DNA of 64,000 nt, taken from Campanula takesimana (lineage: Eukaryota > Streptophyta > Magnoliopsida > Asterales > Campanulaceae). The notes beneath the pieces were generated by a model that worked only from the letters and a program-made list of their open reading frames with translations, made no database searches and was not told the DNA's origin. Both the position numbers and the translations under genes were made by a program. The stretch is taken from positions 372,001 through 436,000 of the forward strand of contig JAOWBW010001052.1 of assembly GCA_026119855.1 (NCBI GenBank). Direction: 5' to 3'. This document shows, in pieces, positions 20,257 to 32,264 of the stretch. Position 1 is the first letter of the stretch. Every line of letters starts with the position of its first letter.

Positions 20257-22075
20257 TGTTTCCTATCTTACAAATGACCAACAAACCGTAAGGGCACCGT
20301 GGAAGGATTTTTCGGGAAGTCATGCTTTGAAGTAAAACAAAAACTCGACACACAATAGACACTGACTTGAAGGGGATAACAAGTTTCACTCTTCTTTAGG
20401 GGGAAGGAACCCAAGCCAAGCGTTTTGATGAATTTATCAATTCCCTTTTCCTTTTCTTTTTTTTTTTAAAAAAATCATTTATTCTTTGGATTATCTTAGC
20501 CGGCTTTGTCACATAAACAAACGTTAGTGCACAATTCAGGGGCTCAACTTTCATTATTTCATTTTTCCCAAAGCATGTCTTATTCCTAATTGGTTGGAAA
20601 AGATCGCTCTTCTTTTTCGCAACTATTCTATAACCCTGGATCAGTGGAGGCCATCACTACGTCTATAGACCCCTCGTTTTTCACCTGTATTACACGCTCC
20701 CAAGGACGGACTATCCCGGGCGAGGGTCCTATAGGGCACGCGGCTTCCACCAATCAAAAGAAATGAACCTAGGGTCTAGTGCATCGTAAGGTTCCCAATA
20801 CGCGGGTCATCCTAATCATGGTTAAGCCCCAGTCGGGATTGAGACTTTTCTCCGAAGGCTACACCGATATTCCGACATGACCTCATTTTGAATGAGGCGT
20901 CTCGATCCTTTACCATGGGCTTAAGGATGATTAAAATAACTCGTTCATTAGGGCTTAACGATACGGTGTCACCCTATCCTTAGTACATGGCCCTTGCTAA
21001 TTGCGGTCGTCACTAACACACGAGTTGGAGGCTGCTTAGGCCACGCTTGCATTACATCAAGGAGTCACAACTCGGGCATTAATTTGGCCACAATTAGCTT
21101 TGAGCACGTATCAAGGATGTGGTAACGTGAACTAGACCAAAAACCAACCATAGTCACGGTATTTGTGTGTCACGGACAAGTGTGGTTGACTCGGTTCGGA
21201 AGGGAAGGTGGGATGGACCCGTGCGCGCATCGAAGGGAATAAGAGCGCCCAACGAGCTGCATCGCGGCATCCACCCTGGGTTTAAAAGGTATTTGGAACG
21301 TGCACGGTCAAGTGCGCGTGGTGTGAAGTCATTCTATGCTCCCTTTTTTGAGTAAAAAAGAGAGATTTTCAATTCGTTTTTCGATAGCATGAGCATGGCA
21401 TAAGCAAGATATGAACAAGTATGAACAAGCATGGATTGAGCAATTTATACACAACAAATCAAGGAATATAAGCAAACAAAGACCAAAACTTGTACATGTA
21501 CCAAGTTGTGCACAACAAAGAATTTAGAATCAAACTTTTGCAAAGGAAATATTTTACATTGAAACCCTTTTGTACAAAGCAATTTGTGCACAACAAGAAG
21601 ACTCAAGAAAAATCCTTACAAAAAGGATTATGCATGATGAGGTTTTGGAAACCATTTTATTGACAAAAGATCATGCATAATCAAGTTTTATCACCTTTTA
21701 AAACCATGTTTTGGCCAAAAGAATGAAGGTAATGTGCACAAGTAAGACTGTAAGTTTGGAACCTGGACAAGAAGAAGCAGAGGGGCATCCAGAATGTTGC
21801 AGCCCTGCACAAAATTGTTAATTTGCAACATTCTGATCCCTACCCAAAGTAGCCGTACGGCTAAAGCAAGAGGGTGAAGATTTTTCTCAGTTTCTCCAAC
21901 TTCTGATCATCAAGCCCCAGTTTATTGTATTTCCAGAACGTATGTACTCAAAACAGTTCAAACAGAAACATCAAACACACACAAATATGAAAGAAGTCAA
22001 CTAACGGGAATGGGAGTTTGACCCACACAAGAATGCCCCCGAACCTTCTAGAAACAAGTTCGAAAGCACTCTAAT
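20257..22075 (-). other. E3 leader
   Basis: This untranslated leader lies between PBS and the gag-like ORF. A block at 20581-20760 is strongly conserved in E4 (45809-45987). A GCCGTACGGCT palindrome lies at 21852-21862. No gene is supported. Confidence 0.65.
20581..20760 (-). promoter_or_regulatory. Conserved leader block of E3 (shared with E4)
   Basis: About 180 nt match E4 45809-45987, including GGAGGCCATCACTACGTCTA and GGACGGACTATCCCGGGCGA. The flanking leader is much less alike. It is a candidate packaging or translation control element. Confidence 0.58.
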
Positions 22076-22092
22076 CCCCAGCTGAGTCGCCA
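22075..22092 (-). other. E3 primer binding site (Arg-type)
   Basis: On the minus strand TGGCGACTCAGCTGGGGA follows the end of the right LTR by one base. It fixes the minus orientation of E3. Confidence 0.85.
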
Positions 22093-22678
22093 CTGTGAGG
22101 ATCCCGCCCCGCGCGGAAACGCGATGAGTATGGGGCGAAACGCCAAACACGGGAACCGGTCAAATTTAACGGAGTCGCCACATTTGTTAACTTTTAATCC
22201 AACAAATGAAAATAGTTAGAGATTTATGAGTTCGGAGGTCAGGTTACAACTTGGGAAGAGTTTTTACGTCCTCCCAAGTTGCCTCGGACAAAGCCGAGTC
22301 TCCCTTGTTAGTTAGCAAAAGTGCATGTGTGTGTGTGTGTTTTAACGGAAAATCTGTGTTTTAACTTTTTATTTATCTTTTCAACTGAAAAGGGGTTTGT
22401 TTAACAAGAAAACAGAAGACAGAAGGGCAAAATGGTCAATCTCCCCATACGGCCAAAGTAGCCGTACGGATGGGGAGGCCACTCCTGGGATTTTACAGTT
22501 TGTTCAAGCAACAGTCCAGTTCCAGGCAGAAACAGAGCATTCTGCTTGAACTGGACCAAACTGTTCTGATTCCAGTTTGTTATTCCAACACAAAACAACA
22601 TTAACAACTCATTCCTATGCCATTTGATCATCAAAGAACCTCCCAAAACAAGAGTTTGGGCATGATCAAAGGCAATCA

Positions 22679-25516
22679 TGTCACGCCCCGGAAAATACTA
22701 AAATCCTTAAACATAAAATTTACATATATACATCTCCGAAATGCAAAATACCAAACCGGGCGCGTGAATTCAACTATGAAACCAATACCATCAACAACAC
22801 CTCAACGAGATTATAACTCGGAGACTAGAAACAAACGCGGAAGCAAGAACAACTATTAACAAAAATACCCAAAGTACAACCGAATATACAAAACACTGAA
22901 CGACTACGAACCCACAATAAAATACGTAAAGGCTCCGAAGAGCAACTATCCCAAAGACGATCAACCTGCTCAGAAGATTCCCGCTACTACGGACCTCACA
23001 ACGCTACCACTTGATTTCCTGGGGGGGGTTAAGGAAAACAACAAGGATAAAAAGAAACGGGGTGAGATAAAATCTCAGTAAGTTACTAATGCAGCTACAT
23101 GGCATAATATCATGCAAATCAACGATATAACTGAATAAGTAAATCACATAACAACAAATGAGAAAGCTCCCTATCGCCAACTGTCCTATACCAGTTGGAA
23201 ATAACGACTAACTCATCATGCAGCACATAAGACTGAAATAAACACGTTACAAAGGATACCGAGCCAAGGTTTCACCAAACTGATAGAACAATCACTGCGT
23301 AGCTTCAACCGATCAACCAATCAACAATAGCAGCATAACAGCTCAAGAGAACCCCAGCCAGAACCGACCAATCAATCAATCAACCCATCAAACCATCTTC
23401 ATAGTAGCATAAACAGCTGAAGATCACAACCCCGGTACCGGAACTATAACAATGTAACATGTCACAAAGGACAGGGGAAAATGACACAAAGTCATAACCC
23501 AAAACGTCTAGCTAGAATACTCACCAAAGGGAGCTAGCTCATCCCAACCAAGGCCAATCTGGATGGGGAAATAAGGACCAATAGGCGATGCTATACTGGA
23601 CTTGGCTCGTGCCATTATAGCATTATCCATTGCCTAACTCGAACACAAATAACCAGCTGGACTTTCAAATAAATACTAGGTAATAAATACTAGCTCGATA
23701 AACAACCAAAGATTCCAAAGTAGGGAACCATACCAATTAATCACCATAAAAGATGCAAACGATTACTCAAGAAGAGTTCAACAACAATAAACACAAGGAG
23801 TTTCTCATAGAAAGCCCAACAACATTGTCCATTAAGACATGATGATTCCAAGATAAGGGACCATACCAAACACATCCTAAAGATGAAACCCACGAGTTAC
23901 TCATAAGGAGCACAACTCAAACGGTCGCTCACAATTGGTACAATAATTATTACCCAAGACGACCTAAACGTCTACTCATAAAGAGTACTATGACCAAGAA
24001 CTCAACCATCTCTTACACTTGGAATTCCAAGTAGGGAAACCGAATAAACATAACTTAAGGCTAATCAACACCGTAGGTACCCAATCACCAATTTACATCT
24101 TACATCCGTTCATCAACGAACCAATTCTTAACACTCGAACGAACCCAAAAGGTTACACCTATTCATACATGATCACAACGGACCAAACCCAATACTTTGG
24201 TGTTCCATAACAATCCTCTAGGTACTATAGGATATCACCTAAAACCTAGACTAAGTCTTATCCTAAAATCAATTAGATCAGTAAAATAACTTTCAATTAA
24301 AGGGTCTCAAAGTATGAAATCCTCACTTATATCACAAAGATGATCATAACAACTCAACAAAGTCACTCAATTGGATTTGCAAAACTTGATCACAATGGAT
24401 CGACACAACTCCTCTTAACCTCAAACACCCAATAAAATACAGAAGTATAAAACTTATAACATAACTGAACAAACTATCCCATCTTGTACTACTCGACGAG
24501 AGCTTCGAAACGACAGTTTACATGCCTAAAACGGAGTCCGGACGAAGAAGTTATGGCCTCCGGAAGATCGACCTAAATTCTGGAAAAAGTGGGCGGGCGG
24601 GCGCCTAAAAGGAGGCGGGCGGGCGCTCATTTAGCCAGGAGGTTTGGCCGAGGGAAAAATTCAGGTAGGCGGGCGCCTGGCTCAGTACGGGCGGGCGCCT
24701 GGTCGACGGGCTGGGAGGGATTCTCAGCTGGGTTTATCAAAGTTCCAAGCCATTTTCAAAATCAACCCAAATCAACACTTCCCACAAGTTCAATAAGGTA
24801 CCCAAACAACATCTAAGCTTAAGAGGGACCAAAATAACATCATTTATCAACCCAAACTAATATTTAATCTCAACAATCAATAATGAACCTTTTATTAAAA
24901 TGTCACAAAATGGATAATCAATCAAACACTCCAAAACTCAACCAAGAATCAATGTCTATCATCTAAATCATCATATGAACATAATATGAGCATTTTAACA
25001 TAAAAATGGTGGAAAGTAAACTTACTTGAATTTATGAAAGATGACAGAATTCGAATATTCTTGGCTCTACACGATCCTATCGACGATCTAAGCATTTTTC
25101 ATAAAATGAGCATTAAAAAATAATGGGAGGAAGATGGTCAAAATGAAGAGAGAAGGAGGGAGAGAAACTTACCTTCCATGGAGGAGAGAGAGAGAGGAAT
25201 CGGGTGAGAGGGGGGGAGAATGCAGAGAAGAGTGGGGGAAGGGAGGGAGTAGTTAAGATGTTACTAAAAAAAACATACCCTTAAGCCCCTCTACTTCTAT
25301 CTTGAACAATTAAACCCCGACCAAACATCTCTCAATTAACACTAAAGTCCCTAACTTCAAACTTAGCACAATTGATAAATTAAAATGCTAGTCATAAAAT
25401 ATTATGAAACACAAGATGCACACATAATTAATAAAATAATTAAACTAATAAATAACTAAGTAAATAAATAATTATTTAATAGCAAGAAAATAGAGACGGG
25501 TTTTCGGGTCGTTACA
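22679..25516 (-). repeat. E5 3' LTR (left copy, full length)
   Basis: On the plus strand it starts TGTCACGCCCC and ends GGGTCGTTACA. It contains a GC-rich run at 24588-24712, with repeated GGGCGGGCGGGCG and GGCGCCTGG, in an otherwise AT-rich LTR. Confidence 0.85.
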
Positions 25517-25530
25517 ATCTACCCTCCTTA
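25517..25530 (-). other. E5 polypurine tract
   Basis: On the minus strand TAAGGAGGGTAGAT directly precedes the LTR start TGTAACGACC. Confidence 0.7.
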
Positions 25531-28169
25531 AAAAGAATTCGCCCGCGAATTCACTTATCAAAAATCATAACACATCGCCATATCGAGGCTACAAAATATC
25601 GATTCCCATATAGCACTCGTAACCCCAATCAAGTACCTATTAGATAATTCAGACATAGTCCCCAAGACTCAATTATCCCAACATATACTAAACACATACA
25701 TATCTTAAGTATACTCGTATTAAACATTCTAAAGTCAACTTCTTCTTTTATCCGGAATTTCAGATTCCCACGACTATCACTTGATCACCGATCCTGAAAC
25801 ATAACTGATTTGAATCCTGATTATCATTACGTCCTCAATCAATCCTTAAATCGTCAACATCCATAGGTTTTATCTTTCATTATCCCAATAGTATTTAGAA
25901 TCAACTCCATTACTAAAATTATCTTCCTTATATAATAGAACATAACACAATCATAGTCTTTGTATTTCTCAACCCACTTGCACTAACTCATTTTTATCCT
26001 TTCGAAGAACATATAACTATCCAACATTGGTAACCTATTATTATCATTTCTAAACTTGGTCCCACAACAACAAACTATAATTTGTGAAGGCGATATCAAT
26101 AAAATCACAATCGATCCTTAGTCATAGATAGCTCTATTTATTAACCCGAATTTTAGAAATACTTACCCGAAGGATCAATTAGCCACGGATAAGATAGTTC
26201 TGTCACTTCCCGAATTCTCAATTGTCCATTCTAAACCATCATATGGTAACCTTAAATAATGTTTACAACATAACAACCTCTCGCACTTAACTTCCTTCAA
26301 TCATTATCTCCACTACTAATTAAAATCCATCCTCAAAATCGAAGAACCCAATTTACTCCTAAACAAAATTTTTGAGATACTACAAGTTTGCCTTATTCAT
26401 AACCTTAATTACACTGTCAAGATACTTCCATTTGTAAGCCGTATACTCAGTATTACTTCCCAGAAATTCCAAACATTAAACCATCTCGAGCTAAATCAGC
26501 TTCTTAAAATATGAAAAGCTAAAGAAATTCTCCACCCATAATATTCACCCAAGTGGCTATATCTCCAAGGATTTCCATTATAGTGCTTTCACCTTAGATG
26601 GCACTTTAAACTAGAGGTACAACGTAAGCTCAAAATTTTATACAAAATGTTTACTTAAATCCACGCTATAATTTCATCATCACATTACTCCAACTCTTTG
26701 AAAGCCTAAAACAATTACAAATACTCAGTAATCCGTAAAACAATCCACATTTTATCTTCAAAAGATTTCCTCTAACTCCCATTTAAGTTAATAATCCGTG
26801 TTTATATACCCAAATGAATTTTAACAAATTCTAAATCTTCAATGGCTAACCCAATTTAGTCTTTCACGTATACATTTATTAACCCAATATTACTTATACT
26901 CAACAGTATTACCAACATAATAATCCGACTAGCGAATAACATTTCAACTGACCAAATGCAAAAATCATAGCATCCTTTCATATGCCCAAGTGTCTATACC
27001 CAACTTCCTTTACACATCCTTAATCCGAACGAGAAACGCCACAAAGAAAAGATCCAGAACCATGTGACAACTGTTTAACTAAAACCCAAAATGTCTTTAA
27101 TTTTGCCCGAGAATTTCTTACTTTCTCAAAATATGCTTAGTCCTTTAAACTTAACGCGCTTACCATCATTAATGATTATCACTTCCACAATATACTCATA
27201 ACTCATATTGCTTTAATTCAACTCCAGTCATGTACTATAATGATCCCGAAAGTATCATAACTCAAGTTCTCAATATAACCCATAATAAATTAAGTATTTC
27301 CTCATACTAAACAATTCCGATGCACTCACGTAGAGGTACTAAAAGTAAGGAAAGATCTCTTATCAAGAAATTCTCAAATTGAATCTTTAACTCCTTTAAC
27401 CCAACCGATACTATATGTTCACTGATTCACCTATCAGTATTATAGCCCATAACAACTCATCATATAACCCAAGTTCCCTATCGATCGAACGACATATCGC
27501 ACCCAGTATAAATTATACCCAAGATTTCAAAATTAATATTGCCAACAAAGTAAGTTAAATTCCCTGCACAACCTTATAATAAATATTTTTTGATTTTCAA
27601 TATAGAACCTGAACATTATATATATATATATATATATACCTAGTATGCTTCAAAACAAAGTCAAACATACCAATATAGAAATTTTCTCCACCTATCGATG
27701 GCACACAAGAAATTCGTAACACATAGAAAGCTAAACCATACCACTTAACTCATCAATATCCCTCATAGGTGACATAACCAAATCACCTTACCTCTATCAG
27801 TAGCGATCATGAAATTCCGTACTCGAGAGTACACCTCAACATAAATCACTTAATGAGAACAAACATACGAATATAGCACAAGACATTTCCACTTTACGAA
27901 ATAGGTACGTCCAAGCCTTCAACACTCGCACTCTCGATTCCCAAGCCAACTAACCCCAATGGAACCAACACTATTGACACCAATCCTATACTTGATATAC
28001 CACAAGAGAAGAAACACTCAACGTCAATATCACGACTCATAAATCAACCAACTTCTACCTTAACCTCATCTTTCAAGAAAACTTGGTTTTCCAAACCGCT
28101 CAAAGTTATAACACCCAAGTATTGAAACCTATTCAATATCAGAGTTATTATTCTCCTTCAAGATCTATA
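25531..28169 (-). other. E5 internal region, no coding capacity
   Basis: This 2.6-kb stretch is AT-rich with stops in all frames. At its 3' end (minus) GAATTCGCGGGCGAATTC resembles the tail of chromovirus pol before the polypurine tract, but I see no RT or integrase motif. A (TA)11 microsatellite is at 27617-27638. It is either a heavily decayed pol remnant or a large-derivative (LARD-like) filler. Confidence 0.6.
27617..27638. repeat. (TA)11 microsatellite
   Basis: A perfect TA dinucleotide run inside E5. Confidence 0.95.
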
Positions 28170-28187
28170 CCCATTGCTCTGATACCA
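28170..28187 (-). other. E5 primer binding site (Met-type)
   Basis: On the minus strand TGGTATCAGAGCAATGGG, two bases after the LTR end, matches the initiator tRNA-Met primer site common to many plant LTR elements. Confidence 0.85.
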
Positions 28188-28189
28188 AC

Positions 28190-29735
28190 TGTCACGCCCA
28201 GGAAAATACTAAAATCCTTAAACATAAAATTTACATAATATACATCTCAGAAATGCAAAATACCAAACCGGGCGCGTGAATTCAACTATGAAACCAATAC
28301 CATCAACAACACCTCAACGAGATTATAACTCAGAGACTAGAAACAAACGCGGAAGCAAGAACAACTATTAACAAAAATACCCAAAGTACAACCGAATATA
28401 CAAAACAGTGAACGACTACGAACCCACAATAAAATACATAAAGGCTCCGAAGAGCAACTATCCCAAAGGCGATCAACCTGCTCAGAAGATTCCCGCTACA
28501 ACGGACCTCACAACGCTACCACTTGATTTCCTGGGGGGGGGGGTTAAGGAAAACAACAAGGATAAAAAGAAACGGGGTGAGATAAAATCTCAGTAAGTTA
28601 CTAATGCAGCTACATGGCATAATATCATGCAAATCAACGATATAACTGAATAAGTAAATCACATAACAACAAATGAGAAAGCTCCCTATCGCCAACTGTC
28701 CTATACCAGTTGGAAATAACGACTAACTCATCATGCAGCACATAAGACTGAAATAAACACGTTACAAAGGATACCGAGCCAAGGTTTCACCAAACTGATA
28801 GAACAATCGCTGCGTAGCTTCAACCGATCAACCAATCAACAATAGCAGCATAACAGCTGAAGAGAACCCCAGCCAGAACCGACCAATCAATCAATCAACC
28901 CATCAAACCATCTTCATAGTAGCATAAACAGCTGAAGATCACAACCCCGGTACCGAAACTATAACAATGTAACATGTCACAAAGGACAGGGGAAAATGAC
29001 ACAAAGTCATAACCCAAAACGTCTAGCTAGAATACTCACCAAAGGGAGCTAGCTCATCCCAACCAAGGCCAATTTTGATGGGGAAATAAGGACCAATGGG
29101 CGATGCTATACTGGACTTGGCTCGTGCCATTATAGCATTATCCATTGCCTGACTCGAACACAAATAACCAACTGGACTTTCAAATAAATGCTAGGTAATA
29201 AATACTAGCTCAATAAACAACCAAAGATTCCAAAGTAGGGAACCATACCAATTAATCACCATAAAAGATGCAAACGATTACTCAAGAAGAGTTCAAAAAC
29301 AATAAACACAAGGAGTTTCTCATAGAAAGCCTAACAACATTGTCCATTAAGACATGATGATTCCAAGATAAGGGACCATACCAAACACATCCTAAAGATG
29401 AAACCCATGAGTTACTCATAAGGAGCACAACTCAAACGGTCGATCACAATTAGTACAATAATTATTACCCAAGACGACCTAAACGTCTACTCATAAAGAG
29501 TACTATGACCAAAAACTCAACCATCTCTTACACTTGGAATTCCAAGTAGGGAAACTGAATAAGCTGTGGAGCTTATGTTAGATGTACTTTGTTGATTTAA
29601 ACTTGGATTTGTTAAACTTTGGATCATCACCTTTTGGAATCAAATGGAATTTTTAACTTCTATATTTTAGAGTTTTGGTCTTAAGTCGACGTCCAGCTCG
29701 CGATCTCGGGCCGCGGGGTTCGGGGTCGCGACACA
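28190..29735 (-). repeat. E5 5' LTR (right copy, chimeric)
   Basis: 28190-29562 matches 22679-24047. From 29563 to 29735 the sequence is unrelated to the left LTR and ends, on the minus strand, with a TGTGTCGCGACCCCGAACCC start. About 1.47 kb of the left LTR has no counterpart here. Confidence 0.8.
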
Positions 29736-30410
29736 AATCATGGGAGAAAAATGAAAAAGGTGGCCAATATGCCCTTTTGAGCCATAGTGACCATTTGATG
29801 AGTAAAGATTGAAACTTTACCATCAAAATAGCTCTTCTAGGCAAGATTAATCCTTTAGGGACAAGAACAAACCATAAAGATTGGATCTTTATTACCCAAG
29901 CTTGGGATTTTTGGGCTAGATCAAGGTGATGAGGATAAAGATTGAGACTTTATCCTCAACATGATCATCATAGCTTAAAATGAACAAAATGAACAACAAG
30001 AGCATCATCCATGACAAGAATGTAAATGAACAATCAACAAGACATGATCAAACTAGGTTTGAACCTCTTCCACACAAAGTATGGAGGGCACCTTTGATCA
30101 TCTCATGGCTTGGACTAGGAAATATAAATAATAATAGATATATGTATATTGCTTGAATGGACAAGACTTGCATGAATATAAAGATCAACAATAAATGACA
30201 AGATCAAAGATAAATAGAGTTCTTAGATGAAGATAAGGGAGGGGTAGGAGGTGGCTTTACCTATCTTGGTTTAGGCCAATCTTCCTTTCTCTCTTTCACT
30301 CTTTGTTCACTCTTACTCACACTATTCTGAGGTGAATTCGACAAAGTAACCTTAGTTCTAATGTTTCTCCCCCCCCCTTTGAAATGATCACCAAGGGGTT
30401 CTATTTATAG

Positions 30411-30419
30411 GGACTGAGG
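30411..30419 (-). promoter_or_regulatory. E3 5' LTR TATA box
   Basis: TATAAATAG on the minus strand, in the same context as the left LTR copy. Confidence 0.55.
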
Positions 30420-30635
30420 GTGCCCAAACCAGCCGTACGGCTAGGCCCCTCTAGTACCCAAAGCATCTGTACGGCTCAGCCTGGTGAGCTTCTGGATTTT
30501 TCCAATTTTATACCAGAGTAGTCCTGGAATTTATAGCTTATCCTAGGGAGGTCCTGGCCTATTAGCTTATCCCTGAAACGGTGCTAAGGCTACCTCTAAG
30601 ATAGGTCGGTTTCAGATTGGGGTACTTACACTACC

Positions 30636-31032
30636 ACAGGGTAAGCGGTTCCAAAACGACCGCGTCTACACTCCTCTCAATGGCATGACCATCACTGAGG
30701 CCTATGAAGTTCTAAAGGCCAAGGGACAAATCACTCCTCTTCAAGGGTACAAGCAACCACAACCGCTCCGTCCCAACCATGCCCACCACAAGTGGTGGGA
30801 CTACCATCAATGCACCGGCCACCTCACCGAGGATTGCTTCTCCATCCACAACACCATCCAAGACCTTAAAGACAAGAAGGAATTCATAATCCCTAATGAA
30901 GGTGGTGTCAATGTAATAGAGGTAGGAGAGTTTGAAGGAACCACTCATTCGATCCCAATTGTGAATGAGGGTTCCGATGGTATGAATAAACTTGATAATT
31001 CTTGTTATGTTGGACTTATGATGAGATTATGA
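30636..31032 (+). pseudogene. gag: E2 gag, C-terminal part after E3
   Basis: This resumes E2 Gag directly after the E3 target-site copy. It contains GMTITEAYEVLKAKGQITPL and a zinc-knuckle-like YHQCTGHLTEDCFSIHNTIQ, in which the first Cys of a full knuckle is missing. The frame ends at 31032 while a second frame, open from 31002, carries on (EIMREVLENRKNK), so there is a frame change near 31010. The part gives the nucleocapsid end of Gag, which binds RNA. Confidence 0.82.
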
Positions 31033-32264
31033 GGGAAGTCTTAGAGAATAGGAAGAATAAGCTACAAGGGTACGTGAATGTGCTTACCCGCAGTGGCCGG
31101 GTAATAGCGAGCGCCTCGGTTCCCACAAATACAGCAACCAACACCTCTTCTCCAAGATCGCAAGCACGCGACATACCCGAAGATCCTTTGTTAACACAAC
31201 TCAAGAAGACATAAGCCAACATATCCATCTGGGACTTTATTGCATCATCAAAAAAACACCGAGACCTCGTCATCAAGAACTTGGATGACACATCAGTGTC
31301 TCCCGACACAACTCCCAAAGACCTCACAGCAATGATAGGTCACATTCACTTTGGCAATGTCATCACTTTTACCGACATGGACCTCCCGCCATTTGGGTCC
31401 GATCACAACGAAGCCATCTACCTCAAAGTAAAGGCAAGGGGGAGACCCATTTCAAGAGTTTTAGTAGGCGGTGGTTCCGCACTCAACTTAATGCCTAGCC
31501 GAGTCATGGGCATACTGGGGCTCAAAAGCTCCGATTTACAACCTTCTACCCAAGTCATTAGAGCGTACGACAGCACTGCCCGTACAGTCATGGGAATGCT
31601 AGAAGTCGATATCGAATTTGAAAGCATGATCATGTCCGTCCCATTCCAAGTACTTGATGTCCCAGCTTCGTTCAACTTACTTTTGGGCCGACCATAGATC
31701 CACAGTTCCAATGCTGTCCCTTCCACTCTCTATCAGTGTGTCAAGATCAGAAATGGGGATGAGATAGTCACCATCATGGCCGAGAATGTCACCATCCACA
31801 GAAATGGGGGACAACACGCGATAGAAGATTCCACTCTCTCCGGCATCAACGCCATCGACAAAGAGAGGGGAAATGGGCAATGGACCCTCGGTAATCCTAA
31901 AATCCTCCGTATGATGAGGAACATGAATCACATTCCCGATCTAGGCCTAGGGAAGCATCAACAAGGAATATTGCACCCCTTAGAGGTTCCTTTTGTCAGA
32001 AACAAGTTTGGTTTGGGGTACGAACCTACCGAAGATGACTTAAAGTACGAGAAAGAAGTCAAGAATCAAAAGACCCGAGCTCGCAAAGAAGGTCGACAAT
32101 ATGAAATCCCCAACTTGAGGCCCTACCGCAACACACTGAATGGTTATTTTGTTCGCCAAGGGGAAGATGTTCCGTGCATGATCTTTCCCGAGCCATGGGT
32201 TAATGACAAGGGCGTCAAAAAGCCCGGCCTCGAGATCTTCACTGATTGCGAAATCCAGACATGA
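31002..32264 (+). pseudogene. pol: E2 pol: aspartic protease and linker
   Basis: One frame with in-frame TAA at 31212-31214 and TAG at 31695-31697. The retropepsin core is at about 31440-31690 (KARGRPISRVLVGGGSALNL ... FNLLLGRP). The active-site triad, normally D-S/T/G-G, reads G-G-G here, so the catalytic Asp is lost. Downstream, 31776-32264 is a linker typical of Tat pol (LGLGKHQQGILHPLEVP, FGLGYEP) that precedes RT. The protease would cut Gag and Pol. This copy cannot, because of both the stops and the active-site change. Confidence 0.82.

Larger units (their letters stand above)
22679..29735 (-). mobile_element. E5: non-autonomous LTR element (chromovirus-like deletion derivative)
   Basis: Perfect target-site copies AATCA lie at 22674-22678 and 29736-29740, and the E3 LTR is continuous when E5 is removed. 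The Met-type PBS beside the right LTR sets minus orientation. The left LTR is 2838 bp. The right LTR shares only its first ~1373 bp and then ends in 173 nt of unrelated sequence. The 2.65-kb interior has no long ORF. Termini beginning TGTAACGACCCG and ending GGCGTGACA with a tRNA-Met primer site suggest a Tekay-like chromovirus ancestor. That assignment is tentative. Confidence 0.82.
11131..30630 (-). mobile_element. E3: non-autonomous Tat-type element carrying an antisense intron-containing gene
   Basis: The LTRs are at 11131-12580 (3' LTR) and 22094-30630 (5' LTR, split by E5). The Arg-type PBS beside the right LTR sets the minus orientation. Target-site copies are CCACC (11126-11130) and CTACC (30631-30635), differing by one base. 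Gag of E2 continues exactly on both sides. Without E5 the element is about 12.4 kb. It encodes a coiled-coil/gag-C-terminal fusion protein (minus) and a four-exon PMD gene (plus, antisense), and holds five tandem arrays. It has no pol and no typical retrotransposon gag core. Confidence 0.9.
22094..30630 (-). repeat. E3 5' LTR (right copy), split by E5
   Basis: The two parts are 22094-22678 and 29736-30630. After removal of E5 and one target-site copy the LTR is about 1475 bp. On the minus strand it starts TGTAAGTACCCC and ends CCTCACA. Confidence 0.92.

Noticed and set aside
22401..22679. ORF with a hydrophobic look in the E3 LTR, also at 11522-11716
   Set aside because: It is LTR sequence shared by both copies, without a domain; frames differ in length because of E5.
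24589..24816. 75-aa Arg/Gly-rich frame
   Set aside because: It is a translation of the GC-rich island in the E5 LTR.
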